Assembly (NCBI RefSeq): GCF_014526325.1
Contig: NZ_JACNMJ010000009.1
Span: 1 to 64,000, forward strand
Length of the DNA stretch: 64,000 nt
Reading direction: 5' to 3'
From: Psychroserpens algicola
Lineage (GTDB): Bacteria > Bacteroidota > Bacteroidia > Flavobacteriales > Flavobacteriaceae
Part shown: piece after piece, positions 8,595-18,029 of the stretch
Position numbering within the stretch: the stretch's first letter is position 1
How the letters are laid out: every line of letters begins with the position of its first letter
Program-made: the position numbers and the translations under genes
Notes under the pieces: generated by a model
What the model was told of the DNA's origin: nothing
Databases searched by the model: none
Seen by the model: the letters and a program-made list of their open reading frames with translations, nothing else

Positions 8595-9104
8595 TTAGAA
8601 TCCTAATTCTTTCTTTACGTCAGCTAAAAGGTCTTTTCCTGTTGCAACGATTACACCACCACCTTGAGTAGAGTCTAATACGTATTGGTAACCTTGCGCA
8701 GCAGCAACTTTAGTGATAGCTGCTTTAGCTTTTTCAAAGATTGGCTTTAATAAAGCCGCTTCTTTTTTACCTAAATCTTCCTGAGCTCCAGCTTGGTACT
8801 CACGAATACTCTGTTCCATTTGTTGAACTTCCTGAGCACGTTTAGTATTTTCTTCTTCTGTCTTAGTATCGACTTCAGCTCTGTATTGCTTCACTTTATT
8901 TTGAAGCTCGGTAACCATTGTTTTGTAATCGGCATCATAAGTTTTAGAAAGCTTTTCAATTTCGGCCTGAGCGGCTTTCATCTCTGGCATAGCTTGTACT
9001 AAATCAGTAGTGTTTATATGAGCGACTTTACTTTGTGCTGTTGCAAGACTTGTTGTTCCAACAAATAGTATAGCTGCTAATAAAAGGGTTTTTAAATGTT
9101 TCAT
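8595..9104 (-). CDS. OmpH/Skp family periplasmic chaperone
   Basis: 169 residues with a signal peptide (1-23, ending ATAQ). VAHINTTDLVQAMPEM and a long central coiled coil (about 45-125) match the OmpH/Skp fold, which holds unfolded outer-membrane proteins in the periplasm and hands them to BamA. The length is the family norm. It is one of two tandem skp-like genes 33 bp apart downstream of bamA. Confidence 0.93.
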   Translation of the reverse strand: MKHLKTLLLAAILFVGTTSLATAQSKVAHINTTDLVQAMPEMKAAQAEIEKLSKTYDADYKTMVTELQNKVKQYRAEVDTKTEEENTKRAQEVQQMEQSIREYQAGAQEDLGKKEAALLKPIFEKAKAAITKVAAAQGYQYVLDSTQGGGVIVATGKDLLADVKKELGF

Positions 9105-9137
9105 TTTTAAATTTGTTACGTGTTATAATTATTGTTT

Positions 9138-10181
9138 TTAGTTATCGTCATCATCAGGAACCGAATCATTAGCTTTCTTTTGAGCTTCACGTTCCTCTTT
9201 TGCTTTTTTTCTTTCTTCTAATATTTTCTTTTTTCGTTCTTCAAGAGCTTTTTTTCTTGCGTCACGATCTTTTATTTTTTGTTGTCTCTTTTCTTCAGCT
9301 ATTTGAGCTGGTGTTTTAGTTCCCGAATCAGCTTTTGCTGAGGTAGAATCTTGCTTTTTAGCATTAGCACCTTTTTCGGTAGGAGGTGTATTAGATTTTC
9401 CATTAATACTATCTCTTTCTGCTTTTGCTTTAGCTCTGTCATCTAATATCTTTTGACGCTTTGCTGCTGCAGCTGCTTTGAGTGAATCTCTTCGCTTTAA
9501 TTGTGCAGCTTGACGCTCAGCTATCTCTGCTTCTCTTGCCGATTTTTTATCTTCAATTGCTTTTTGACGTTCATCTAGTTCTTTGTTAACTACAGGAACA
9601 ACATCTTCTTTTTCTGCTTGTTTACGTTCAGATCTAGATTTTGCCTGTGTACGTTTAGAAGAACGTGTTATACTTCTGATAACTAATTCACTTAAGTCAA
9701 AACGTTCTGCAGAAAACAGCATTACCACATCAGCAGATTTGTCAAATATGAAATCATACTTTTTCCCACTGGCAATTTCTTGTACTGCAGCAAAAATTTG
9801 ATCTTGAATTGGCTGTATCAATTGTTGCTTTTGAATCATCAAATCTCCATTTGGTCCAAATCGCTTTTGTTGATAATCTAGAATTTCGGCTTCTTCAAAC
9901 GAAATATCTTCTAAGCGCTCTTCGTACAACTCTTTTGTCAATAAAACACTTTCACTATTTAATTGTTTCTTTTTAGAATCAATTTCAGTTAATCGTTGTT
10001 CAATTTCTGTTTTCCATTGCTGTACTTTTTGATCCAGTTGAGAGGAGGCTTGTTGATATTCTGGTATATTTTGTAAAATATATTCGGTATCTATATAACC
10101 TATCCTAACACCTCGTTGCGCATTAGAAACAAAGCTCATTAGACTTATGATGGTCACTAAAAAAAGAACTTTACTTTTCAT
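9138..10181 (-). CDS. OmpH/Skp family protein with long charged C-terminal extension
   Basis: 347 residues. Signal peptide (1-21), then an OmpH/Skp domain (about 24-170; begins GVRIGYIDTEYILQNIPEY). From about residue 170 to the end it is an extended Lys/Arg/Glu/Ala-rich coiled-coil tail ending in four aspartates, about twice the normal Skp length. The tail may lengthen the chaperone tentacles or bind the cell wall; this is not known. It lies between bamA and the shorter skp, a common arrangement in Bacteroidota. Confidence 0.9.
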   Translation of the reverse strand: MKSKVLFLVTIISLMSFVSNAQRGVRIGYIDTEYILQNIPEYQQASSQLDQKVQQWKTEIEQRLTEIDSKKKQLNSESVLLTKELYEERLEDISFEEAEILDYQQKRFGPNGDLMIQKQQLIQPIQDQIFAAVQEIASGKKYDFIFDKSADVVMLFSAERFDLSELVIRSITRSSKRTQAKSRSERKQAEKEDVVPVVNKELDERQKAIEDKKSAREAEIAERQAAQLKRRDSLKAAAAAKRQKILDDRAKAKAERDSINGKSNTPPTEKGANAKKQDSTSAKADSGTKTPAQIAEEKRQQKIKDRDARKKALEERKKKILEERKKAKEEREAQKKANDSVPDDDDN

Positions 10182-10346
10182 CTGTATTATTTTTGATTTA
10201 TGATATCTATTATAAATTATAAAACGACAGACTAAATTACGATTCTGTCATTGTGTTTAGTTTTCCAAATTAACGAAATATATTTAGAAAAATTTCAACA
10301 CACACATTAAATCGTCGTATTGTTAATAGAAAATATCGTGCCAAAA

Positions 10347-12890
10347 TTAAAATTGTTGTCCAATTATGAAGTGAGTTTCTAATCCGTTTCTTACTGTTTG
10401 ACCAGGAAGAGCATCGAATCCGTAACCAAAATCAATACCTAATAAACCAAAGGCTGGCATAAAAATCCTGATACCAGCACCTGCCGAACGATTAAGAGCA
10501 AACGGGTTATAATCTCTAAAGTTATCATAAGAAGATCCTGCTTCAAGGAACGTTAATCCATAAATTTTTGCCTGAGCTCCTAAAGTAATAGGGTAACGTA
10601 ATTCTAATGAGAATTTATTATAAATAGTACCACCATCTTGAGAAGATAATGATTGGTTAGGATAACCACGTAGCTGAACAACTTCTCTTCCGTCAAGAGC
10701 AAAGTTTCCTAAACCATCTCCTCCTAAGAAGAAGCGTTCAAATGGAATAACACCTCTGTCTTGATTATAAGCGCCTAGGAAACCAAATTCGATACTAGAC
10801 TTAAATACTAATTTATCAACCAATCGGGTATACCAATCTCCTTTAAATTTCACTTTGTAAAACTCGAGCCAGTTATAACGCTCTTGATCTATTTCTCCAA
10901 TTCTTTCAAGGTCATCAGCATCAGTTGCATCCAATCCGTCACGTTCTTCTTTTAAAGCTTCATAATCGACATCATTAAATAATGAATATGGTAAAGATAA
11001 TTTAGCACTTATCGAGAAGCTTGAACCTCCCATTGGGTAAATAGGGTCAGTTCGAGTGTTATTTCGTGTTAAGGCAACTGTGTAGGATAGGTTATTAGAA
11101 TAACCATCACCAAATGTAAATAACCCAGTGTTGTAGTTTTTCAAATTATAATGTTGAAATGCGACAGCCTGAGATAATTGAAAATAATCATCCGGTACTT
11201 TTAATCGTTTTGCAATACCAACTGAAATCCCAGTAATATTAAAACGTCTATTTCGGTCAGCATTTCTCGATATAGGATCAAATAAAAATTGTCGTGTATG
11301 CGATAATGATGTTGATAATTGAACAGGACGTTTACCTCCTAACCAAGGTTCAGAAAAAGAGAAACTATAAGTTTGGAAAAACTGAGATGCCTGTAAACGT
11401 AATGCCAGACTTTGTCCATCTCCTGAAGGAATAGGCTTGTATGCTTCTTTCTTAAAAATATCTTTAATCGCAAAATTGTTAAATGATAGCCCTAAGGTAC
11501 CAATAAAGCCTCCGCCACCATAACCTCCTTGAAGTTCGATTTGGCTTGATCCACGTTCTACAACTTGATATTCAATATCTACAGTACCATCCTGAGTATT
11601 GAAATTCTTCATATTAGGTGTCAACTGCTGAGCATCGAAGAAACCTAGTTGACCAAGTTCTCTAATTGTTCTAATCACATCACTCTTACGATAGAGCCCG
11701 CCAGGTTTGGTTCTTAGCTCTCTGTAAACTACATGGTCATTGGTTTTGTCATTTCCTGAAACCGAAACATTATTGAAGTATGCTGGTTTTCCTTCAGAAA
11801 TTCTAATCTCCATGTCAATGACATTTCCTTCGGCACTAATTTCTACTGGGTTGATAGTTGAGAATAAATAACCACTATCCTGATAGAGATTGGTAATATC
11901 GACAGCGTCTGGTTTAGAATCATCGGCAATACGCTTTCTTAATTCAACACCATTATACGTAGAACCTTCATTAATTTTTAAAATAGAATGTAATTGCTGG
12001 TCAGAATAAACACTGTTGCCAACAAAAGTAATTTTACCAAACTTGTATTGCTCACCTTCTTCTACATCAACATAAAGTGTGACTGTTTTGTCATCTCTAT
12101 AGACGATAGAATCTGATATAATTCTGGCGTCACGATAGCCTTTCTCCTTGTAAGCATCGATAACACTTACTTTATCTTCTTCAAAATTTTCTTTGATATA
12201 CTTTGAACGCTTTAATATACGTATCGGATTTTTTTGCTTGGTATTTTTCATGGCTTTTCTGAGTTTCTTATCAGAAATTTTTTCATTACCATTAAAAATA
12301 ATTTTGTCAATTTTTACTTTTTCACCTTTATCAATATACACAAGCATATTCACCCTACTTTTTTCTATAGAGTCAATGACTTCTTTTGTGCTAACTGTAA
12401 CTTTAGTATTTAAAAACCCATCCTTTTTATATTTATTGGTGATATAGTTACGTGTAGTCGTGAGTAAGTTTTCAGTAACTTTAACACCTTTAGAAAGGTT
12501 GTTGTCTTTTTTGAGTTGTTCTATTTTACCTTTTTTGACACCTTGAATCGTAGCTTCATTTAATTCGGGTAAATCAATAAGGTTGATTTCAAGATAAGCT
12601 TTGTCGCCTTCAGTTTTTGCAAGATAAACATCAATGCTGCTAAATAAATTAGAATCCCAGAGCTTTTTAATAGCATTACTAATTTGTTCTCCAGGAATTA
12701 TAATTTCTTCTCCAATCTTTAGGCGTGAAAAGGTAATAATCGTTCCAGGATTGAAATTAGTATTCCCTGTTATTTGAATATCTTCTAGGATATATCGTTT
12801 ACCTTGATTAAAATCAGATTGTTGTGCAGTAACTACAGTAGATACAATAAGAGTAAATGCTATTAGTAATGACTTGATATAGGTTTTCAA
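10347..12890 (-). CDS. bamA: Outer-membrane protein assembly factor BamA
   Basis: 847 residues from the TTG at 12890, which gives a normal signal peptide (MKTYIKSLLIAFTLIVS, then VVTAQQ). An upstream in-frame TTG at 12929 would add 13 residues and overlap uppS by 29 bp. No ATG is available near the N-terminus. POTRA repeats fill about residues 30-440 and the 16-strand barrel the rest, with the VRGY-type motif as QLRGYP and the C-terminal barrel signature ending in GQQF. BamA inserts barrel proteins into the outer membrane. It sits between uppS and two skp genes. Confidence 0.95.
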   Translation of the reverse strand: MKTYIKSLLIAFTLIVSTVVTAQQSDFNQGKRYILEDIQITGNTNFNPGTIITFSRLKIGEEIIIPGEQISNAIKKLWDSNLFSSIDVYLAKTEGDKAYLEINLIDLPELNEATIQGVKKGKIEQLKKDNNLSKGVKVTENLLTTTRNYITNKYKKDGFLNTKVTVSTKEVIDSIEKSRVNMLVYIDKGEKVKIDKIIFNGNEKISDKKLRKAMKNTKQKNPIRILKRSKYIKENFEEDKVSVIDAYKEKGYRDARIISDSIVYRDDKTVTLYVDVEEGEQYKFGKITFVGNSVYSDQQLHSILKINEGSTYNGVELRKRIADDSKPDAVDITNLYQDSGYLFSTINPVEISAEGNVIDMEIRISEGKPAYFNNVSVSGNDKTNDHVVYRELRTKPGGLYRKSDVIRTIRELGQLGFFDAQQLTPNMKNFNTQDGTVDIEYQVVERGSSQIELQGGYGGGGFIGTLGLSFNNFAIKDIFKKEAYKPIPSGDGQSLALRLQASQFFQTYSFSFSEPWLGGKRPVQLSTSLSHTRQFLFDPISRNADRNRRFNITGISVGIAKRLKVPDDYFQLSQAVAFQHYNLKNYNTGLFTFGDGYSNNLSYTVALTRNNTRTDPIYPMGGSSFSISAKLSLPYSLFNDVDYEALKEERDGLDATDADDLERIGEIDQERYNWLEFYKVKFKGDWYTRLVDKLVFKSSIEFGFLGAYNQDRGVIPFERFFLGGDGLGNFALDGREVVQLRGYPNQSLSSQDGGTIYNKFSLELRYPITLGAQAKIYGLTFLEAGSSYDNFRDYNPFALNRSAGAGIRIFMPAFGLLGIDFGYGFDALPGQTVRNGLETHFIIGQQF

Positions 12891-12900
12891 AAGTAAATTG

Positions 12901-13641
12901 TTAGCTAAGTTGTTCGCTTGTTTTTCCAAATCGTCGTTCTCTATTTTGATAATTAATCAAAGCTTCATAAAGGTCCTTCTTCTTAAAATCAGGCCAAAGA
13001 ATGTCTGTAAAATATAATTCTGCATAAGCAATTTGCCATAATAAAAAGTTGCTTATTCTTTGCTCTCCGCTAGTTCTAATCAATAGATCAACATCTGGCA
13101 AATTTTGCGTGTAAAGATGCTTATTTATAATTGATTCGTCAATACTTTCTACGGAAATTATATTATTTTTAACTTTATCTGTTAATTCTTTAATAACCTT
13201 AACAATTTCTTCTCTAGATCCGTAACTCAGAGCCAGAGTAAGTGTCATATGTGTATTGTTTTGGGTTTTATCTATAACTTCTAATAATTCTTGATGTGCT
13301 TTTTTTGGTAAATCTTTAAGATTTCCAATAGCCAATAAGCGTATGTTATTATCCTGAAGGGTTTTAATTTCTTTCTTTAATGACTTTACCAATAGTTTCA
13401 TTAAAGTTTGCACTTCTAATTTTGGGCGTTTCCAGTTTTCAGTAGAAAAGGCATAGAGCGTTAAATGTTTAATGCCAATTTCGGCACTGGCTTCTACAAC
13501 ATCTCTTACCGATTTAGTACCATTTTCATGACCAATTACCCTAAGCATACCTTGTTGTTTAGCCCAACGCCCATTACCATCCATAATGATAGCAACATGG
13601 TTTGGAAGTTTATTAATTTGTATTTGGTCTTTCAAGTTCAT
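12901..13641 (-). CDS. uppS: Isoprenyl transferase (undecaprenyl diphosphate synthase)
   Basis: 246 residues from the ATG at 13641 (MNLKDQIQINKLPNH). A longer frame starts at 13674 but would overlap the DUF6089 gene, and the chosen ATG is 1 bp after that gene's stop. Catalytic Asp21 lies in IIMDGNGRWA, and RTSGEQRISNFLLWQ is the conserved product-site motif. The enzyme condenses isopentenyl-PP units to make the lipid carrier for peptidoglycan and surface glycans. Confidence 0.96.
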   Translation of the reverse strand: MNLKDQIQINKLPNHVAIIMDGNGRWAKQQGMLRVIGHENGTKSVRDVVEASAEIGIKHLTLYAFSTENWKRPKLEVQTLMKLLVKSLKKEIKTLQDNNIRLLAIGNLKDLPKKAHQELLEVIDKTQNNTHMTLTLALSYGSREEIVKVIKELTDKVKNNIISVESIDESIINKHLYTQNLPDVDLLIRTSGEQRISNFLLWQIAYAELYFTDILWPDFKKKDLYEALINYQNRERRFGKTSEQLS

Positions 13642-13642
13642 T

Positions 13643-14335
13643 TTAAAAATTACAATAACAGGGTCTTTGACCAAAGGTATAGGTTAATGTAAAGCCGGTA
13701 AAAACATACCAGTCATTACTATTTATATTTCCAAAACTAAATATGGGTTGTTTTTGTTCAGAATCAGGTACGCTACCATCCAGTTCATCTGAAAATGTAT
13801 AACGCGCACCAATTTCGAAACCTAATACTAAATGGTTGGTGATATTACTTTTTAATCCAAGCGCTATTGGGATTCCAAAAGCCCAGCTATCGGTACCTTC
13901 TGAAATATAGTCTCCCGAATTATCAAAATAGTAGTTAGGGTGTTTTGCTGATGTTATTCCTGAAAAGATATAAGGTGTAAATTGAATACCACTTTTATGT
14001 AAGTCAAATTCTACGAAGGTAAATTCCATTCCTGCCGAAATTTCCAAAAGGTTTGCATCAAAACTATAATCGCGTTGTAAGCGTCTTGGGTCATCAGATT
14101 TTGAATCTTTCCCTTTTAAATCAGAATAGATAATAGAAACCCTCCATGAATGTCTCGGACTTCGATTCCATTTTAACATCAGTCCTAAAGCTGGAGCATT
14201 GGGAGCAATATAAGTTGTAGAACCTACATCACCTATTAAATTACTTCCACCGCCAAACACACCAACTTCATAGATTTGAGAGTGGCTTGTTTGTACGAAA
14301 AATGTACTCAATAAAAATAAGATTAAATACCTCAT
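13643..14335 (-). CDS. DUF6089 family outer-membrane beta-barrel protein
   Basis: 230 residues with a signal peptide ending SHSQ. The mature part begins YEVGVFGGGSNLIGDVG and has amphipathic strands with aromatic ends and a C-terminal strand ending in an aromatic residue, typical of a small outer-membrane barrel. The sequence matches the DUF6089 family, which is regularly found upstream of uppS-bamA in Bacteroidota. Its function is unknown; position suggests a role in envelope biogenesis. Confidence 0.82.
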   Translation of the reverse strand: MRYLILFLLSTFFVQTSHSQIYEVGVFGGGSNLIGDVGSTTYIAPNAPALGLMLKWNRSPRHSWRVSIIYSDLKGKDSKSDDPRRLQRDYSFDANLLEISAGMEFTFVEFDLHKSGIQFTPYIFSGITSAKHPNYYFDNSGDYISEGTDSWAFGIPIALGLKSNITNHLVLGFEIGARYTFSDELDGSVPDSEQKQPIFSFGNINSNDWYVFTGFTLTYTFGQRPCYCNF

Positions 14336-14446
14336 AAATTTTTAAAAGTTTGCAAATATAATAAATATGAATTGCCTTTGGTAATTTGTGGCATATTGTC
14401 TTACAGAAAACTGATTTTATAAGGATTTATTGCATTATTTTGAGGC

Positions 14447-15322
14447 TCAATTTCGCTTGTCTTCTCCCCAAAGCATTTTCATTCTTAAAGTATCAATAAA
14501 GCTCTCGTCTAAAAGCTCTACCATCTTAATTTTAAAGTTTGCTTTTTTAATTGTAATAAGAGTTGCGTTTGATAAGGTTATAATTCTCGAATCTAATGAC
14601 ATTAAATGTTGGTCTTCGCGACCATCCACTTTTAGTTTAATTGTTGTGTCATCAGGGATAACAAGAGGTCTGGCATTTAAATTATGAGGAGCAATAGGTG
14701 TTAGTACAAAACTGTTGGCATCAGGAGTAATCACTGGTCCGCCACAACTTAAAGAGTAACCTGTTGATCCTGTAGGTGTTGCGACAATAAGTCCGTCAGC
14801 CCAATACGAAGTCAAATACTCATCATTGAGGTGTGTTTCAACGATAATCATTGAGGTGGTATTTTTTCTACTTACAGCAATTTCATTGAGTGCGAAATTG
14901 GTTTGTTTTAAATCGTCATTATCAGGATGCGTTTCTACACTTAATAAGGTACGCTCAGAAGTCTTATAGTTGCCGTTAAGGATGTGGCTAATTGCAGTTT
15001 CTATTTCATCAGTTTGTATGGTTGCTAAAAAACCAAGACGACCTGTGTTAATCCCTACTATTGGTATCGAAAAATCTCTTACATAGGTGATAGCTCTTAG
15101 TATAGTACCATCTCCGCCTATACTAATCAGAAGGTCAAAACTTTCGTTTAATTCTGAAAATGAATGTATCGATGTCTGAGCTTTTAAATCTTCAGAAATA
15201 TGCTCAAAAAAGGACTTTTCTATATAAATGTCAACCTCATTTTGTCGAAGAACGCTAATAAGCTCATCAAAAGATTTTGAAGATTTCTCAGGATAATATT
15301 GACTGTAAACCGCAATCTTCAT
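14447..15322 (-). CDS. nadK: NAD kinase
   Basis: 291 residues. Phosphorylates NAD to NADP. GGDGT at 69-73 carries the catalytic Asp71; GRLGFLA and PTGSTGYSLSCGGP are the other conserved NAD-kinase motifs. Its start lies 2 bp after the stop of the CBS gene upstream, so the two are probably coupled. It is the usual neighbour of the uppS-bamA cluster in Flavobacteriaceae. Confidence 0.96.
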   Translation of the reverse strand: MKIAVYSQYYPEKSSKSFDELISVLRQNEVDIYIEKSFFEHISEDLKAQTSIHSFSELNESFDLLISIGGDGTILRAITYVRDFSIPIVGINTGRLGFLATIQTDEIETAISHILNGNYKTSERTLLSVETHPDNDDLKQTNFALNEIAVSRKNTTSMIIVETHLNDEYLTSYWADGLIVATPTGSTGYSLSCGGPVITPDANSFVLTPIAPHNLNARPLVIPDDTTIKLKVDGREDQHLMSLDSRIITLSNATLITIKKANFKIKMVELLDESFIDTLRMKMLWGEDKRN

Positions 15323-15324
15323 AA

Positions 15325-15981
15325 TTAAATATCTAAGTATTTTTTTAAGTAATCTGATCGCTCCTTCAAATTTTCTACATACGTATCCTCTTCATGTCCT
15401 GAAATAATATTATAACTGTATCTTCTAAAGGTATGGATAACATCATTTAGACCAGCATTTCCAATTTTTAATGTAATTTGTATCAGGTCACTTTCCATTT
15501 TAGATACAAAAGCGCCTAAGATTTTAGCATCATTTGATTCTACTATTTGACTAATTTCACTAAACGAATAATCCTGAATACCTTTTTCAACAATTAAAAT
15601 GCCTCCAGGCTCAGCAAAAAATGGTGTTTCATTAAATAAACCAATAATATCTCCAAGCTCATAATATCCTAAATAATTATTATGCTTATCTAAAACAGGC
15701 ATAATATTGCATGAATTTTGAGCAAATGTTTCAAGTACATCAAGCCAGTTGGTGTCTGGTCTAACAAAAAAGCCATCAAGCGCATAATTACAATTAGCTA
15801 TAGTTTTTTGTGACTCAAAACAATGGGCATCGGTTTCAGAAATACAGCCTTGGTAAATCCCGTTGCTTTCTACAGGAATGTGAGAATAGGTTAACTCATT
15901 AAAAATAAGTTGGACATCACTCACTTTGTCATTAATATTGAGTGGTTTTATATCGTTGATGATGTATTCTTTTAAAGGCAT
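15325..15981 (-). CDS. CBS domain-containing protein
   Basis: 218 residues. Two CBS modules (about 1-60 and 72-130; the second contains NIMPVLDKHNNYLGYYELGDI) are followed by a C-terminal ACT-like region (about 140-205), as in AcuB-type proteins. CBS pairs usually bind adenosyl ligands and act as energy or NAD(P) sensors. It is the first gene of the minus-strand cluster and is directly coupled to nadK, so a regulatory link with NADP production is plausible but inferred. Confidence 0.82.
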   Translation of the reverse strand: MPLKEYIINDIKPLNINDKVSDVQLIFNELTYSHIPVESNGIYQGCISETDAHCFESQKTIANCNYALDGFFVRPDTNWLDVLETFAQNSCNIMPVLDKHNNYLGYYELGDIIGLFNETPFFAEPGGILIVEKGIQDYSFSEISQIVESNDAKILGAFVSKMESDLIQITLKIGNAGLNDVIHTFRRYSYNIISGHEEDTYVENLKERSDYLKKYLDI

Positions 15982-16043
15982 AGGTGTTCTGAATTCTAAT
16001 GCAAATTAATTAAAAATAACCACAATAAGCATGTCGGACTTTG

Positions 16044-16051
16044 TATTTTTG
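16044..16051 (+). promoter_or_regulatory. Putative -7 element of pdxJ promoter
   Basis: TATTTTTG matches the Bacteroidota -7 consensus TAnnTTTG and lies 19 bp before the pdxJ ATG. No clear TTG is seen about 20 bp further upstream, so this is a partial match. Confidence 0.45.
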
Positions 16052-16070
16052 TAATCTAAATTATAGATAT

Positions 16071-16784
16071 ATGACTAAGCTAAGTGTAAATATTAATAAG
16101 ATAGCCACATTGCGAAACTCAAGAGGTGGGCAAACACCAAATGTCGTGCAATTTGCAAAAGACGTCCAGCGTTTTGGAGCCGAGGGTGTTACCGTACATC
16201 CACGACCAGATGAAAGACATATTCGCTATCAGGATACTCGGGATTTAAAACCCGTAGTGCATACAGAGTTTAATGTAGAAGGAAATCCTATTAAATCATT
16301 TATGGATCTGGTCTTAGAGGTCAAACCAACGCAAGTAACTTTGGTGCCAGATGCTGTTGATGCTTTAACTTCGGATGCAGGATGGGACACTATTAAACAT
16401 AAAGATTTTTTAACTGAAGTCATATCAGAATTTAAATCAAATGGTATTCGTACATCCATTTTTGTAGATCCTGTTTTGCAAATGGTTGAAGGTGCTAAAG
16501 CTACAGGTACAGATCGTATTGAGTTATATACCGAATCTTTTGCACATCAATACGGATTAGGTAATGAAAAAGCAATTGAACCTTTTACTAAAGCTGCTGA
16601 ATTAGCTAATAGTATCGGACTCGGAGTGAACGCAGGACACGATTTGTCATTAGACAATATTAAATTTTTTAAACAACATATTCCTGGCTTATTAGAAGTT
16701 TCAATTGGACATGCTCTAGTATCTGAAAGTTTATATCTGGGCGTTGAAAATGTTATACAAATGTATTTACAACGATTACAATGA
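16071..16784 (+). CDS. pdxJ: Pyridoxine 5'-phosphate synthase
   Basis: 237 residues from the ATG at 16071 (MTKLSVNINKIATLRNSRGG). An in-frame upstream codon at 16041 is rejected because it would place the start inside the predicted -7 box. PdxJ condenses 3-amino-2-oxopropyl phosphate with deoxyxylulose 5-phosphate to pyridoxine 5'-phosphate. The family motifs VTVHPRPDERHI and GLGVNAGHDL (phosphate-binding loop) are present. Its stop overlaps the next ATG (ATGA), implying translational coupling. Confidence 0.96.
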   Translation: MTKLSVNINKIATLRNSRGGQTPNVVQFAKDVQRFGAEGVTVHPRPDERHIRYQDTRDLKPVVHTEFNVEGNPIKSFMDLVLEVKPTQVTLVPDAVDALTSDAGWDTIKHKDFLTEVISEFKSNGIRTSIFVDPVLQMVEGAKATGTDRIELYTESFAHQYGLGNEKAIEPFTKAAELANSIGLGVNAGHDLSLDNIKFFKQHIPGLLEVSIGHALVSESLYLGVENVIQMYLQRLQ

Positions 16785-17554
16785 AGTTACATTCTCAAAT
16801 TATAGGTCAAGGTCAACCATTTATTATTCTTCACGGTTTTCTCGGAATGAGCGATAATTGGAAAACCCTTGCAAAAAAGTTTAGTGAAGCTGGTTTTCAA
16901 ATGCATCTGGTCGATCAGCGCAATCATGGTCGCAGTTTTCATGCCGATACGTTTAATTATGATGTGTTATCCGATGATTTAAAACAGTATTGTGATGAAC
17001 ATGATTTAAAAGACATTGTTTTGCTCGGCCATTCTATGGGTGGGAAAACGGCTATGCTTTTCGCTACCGAATATCCTGAACTCGTGTCTAAATTACTCGT
17101 TGCAGATATTAGTCCGCGTTTTTATCCGGTACACCACGATGCTATTCTTGCAGGATTGGATGCGTTAGATTTTTCTAAAATTAAAAGTAGAGGTGAAGCA
17201 GATACACTATTATCACAATATGTTTCTGAAATAGGAACCCGTATGTTTTTGTTAAAGAATTTGTATTGGGTAGAGAAAGGGCAACTCGGATTAAGAGTTA
17301 ACCTAGAAGTGCTGAAAAATCATGTTTCCGAAGTTGGAGAAGCGTTACCAGTACATGCAAAGTTTGAAAATCCAACTTTATTTTTAAGAGGTGATAAAAG
17401 CGAGTATGTCATGCCTAATGATGAAAAATTAATTAAGCAGCATTTTCCATTGGCAGAAATCGTAACCATTAGCAATGCTGGCCATTGGTTACATGCTGAA
17501 AATCCAACCGATTTTTATGAAGCTGTGATTAAATTCATTACTTTAAACACTTAA
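16781..17554 (+). CDS. Alpha/beta-hydrolase (YbfF-like esterase)
   Basis: 257 residues. Nucleophile Ser85 in GHSMGGKT, oxyanion-hole HGFLGMSDNW near residue 18, and the catalytic His in NAGHWLHAENP near the C-terminus. The size and motif spacing match YbfF-type carboxyl/thioesterases. The start overlaps the pdxJ stop by 4 bp. The natural substrate is unknown. Confidence 0.88.
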   Translation: MKLHSQIIGQGQPFIILHGFLGMSDNWKTLAKKFSEAGFQMHLVDQRNHGRSFHADTFNYDVLSDDLKQYCDEHDLKDIVLLGHSMGGKTAMLFATEYPELVSKLLVADISPRFYPVHHDAILAGLDALDFSKIKSRGEADTLLSQYVSEIGTRMFLLKNLYWVEKGQLGLRVNLEVLKNHVSEVGEALPVHAKFENPTLFLRGDKSEYVMPNDEKLIKQHFPLAEIVTISNAGHWLHAENPTDFYEAVIKFITLNT

Positions 17555-17571
17555 TCAAAATATCTTTAATT

Positions 17572-17922
17572 ATGAATCTCCTTATCCGACTTTTAATTAC
17601 CGCAGGAATTGTAATGTTACTTGCGCATTTCTTACCAGGAGTTGCAGTTAGTGGTCTTGCTGCTGCTATTATCGTAGCCATTGTTTTAGCATTGCTTAAT
17701 GCAATTGTAAAACCCATTTTAGTCATTTTAACAATTCCTATTACTATACTTACTTTGGGCCTCTTTTTATTCGTCATTAATGCGTGTATTATTTTACTGG
17801 CTGACAAATTTATAGATGGTTTTGGAGTTGATGGATTTTGGACAGCTTTACTGTTTAGTATTCTTTTATCGATTTCACAATCTATAGCCTATTCGTTTTT
17901 AAAGGAAGGGAAGAAAAATTAG
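17572..17922 (+). CDS. Small four-helix membrane protein (phage holin family 4 / PF04020-like)
   Basis: 116 residues with four predicted membrane helices (about 4-22, 28-48, 53-78, 88-110) and short loops. NAIVKPILVILTIPITILTLGLF is the family hallmark (residues about 43-65). The family name refers to phage holins, but chromosomal copies occur widely in bacteria without phage. It lies 17 bp after the hydrolase gene. Its role is unknown. Confidence 0.8.
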   Translation: MNLLIRLLITAGIVMLLAHFLPGVAVSGLAAAIIVAIVLALLNAIVKPILVILTIPITILTLGLFLFVINACIILLADKFIDGFGVDGFWTALLFSILLSISQSIAYSFLKEGKKN

Positions 17923-17946
17923 TCTCAAATACAGTGAGTTAAAATC

Positions 17947-17977
17947 TTGTTGGGTTGCAAAAAAAAGCGTATTTTTG
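17947..17977 (+). promoter_or_regulatory. Putative tig promoter
   Basis: TTG (17947-17949), 20 bp, then TATTTTTG (17970-17977): a good fit to the Bacteroidota housekeeping promoter. It lies about 50 bp before the tig ATG. Confidence 0.7.
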
Positions 17978-18029
17978 CAGCCCTTTTTAACGTAAAAGTA
18001 AATGCCCTTTTGGGTTTATAGTAGATACA

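Noticed and set aside
17572-17922. Prophage, suggested by the phage holin family name
   Set aside because: No lysin, terminase, portal or integrase nearby; the neighbours are core genes and the family is common in chromosomes.
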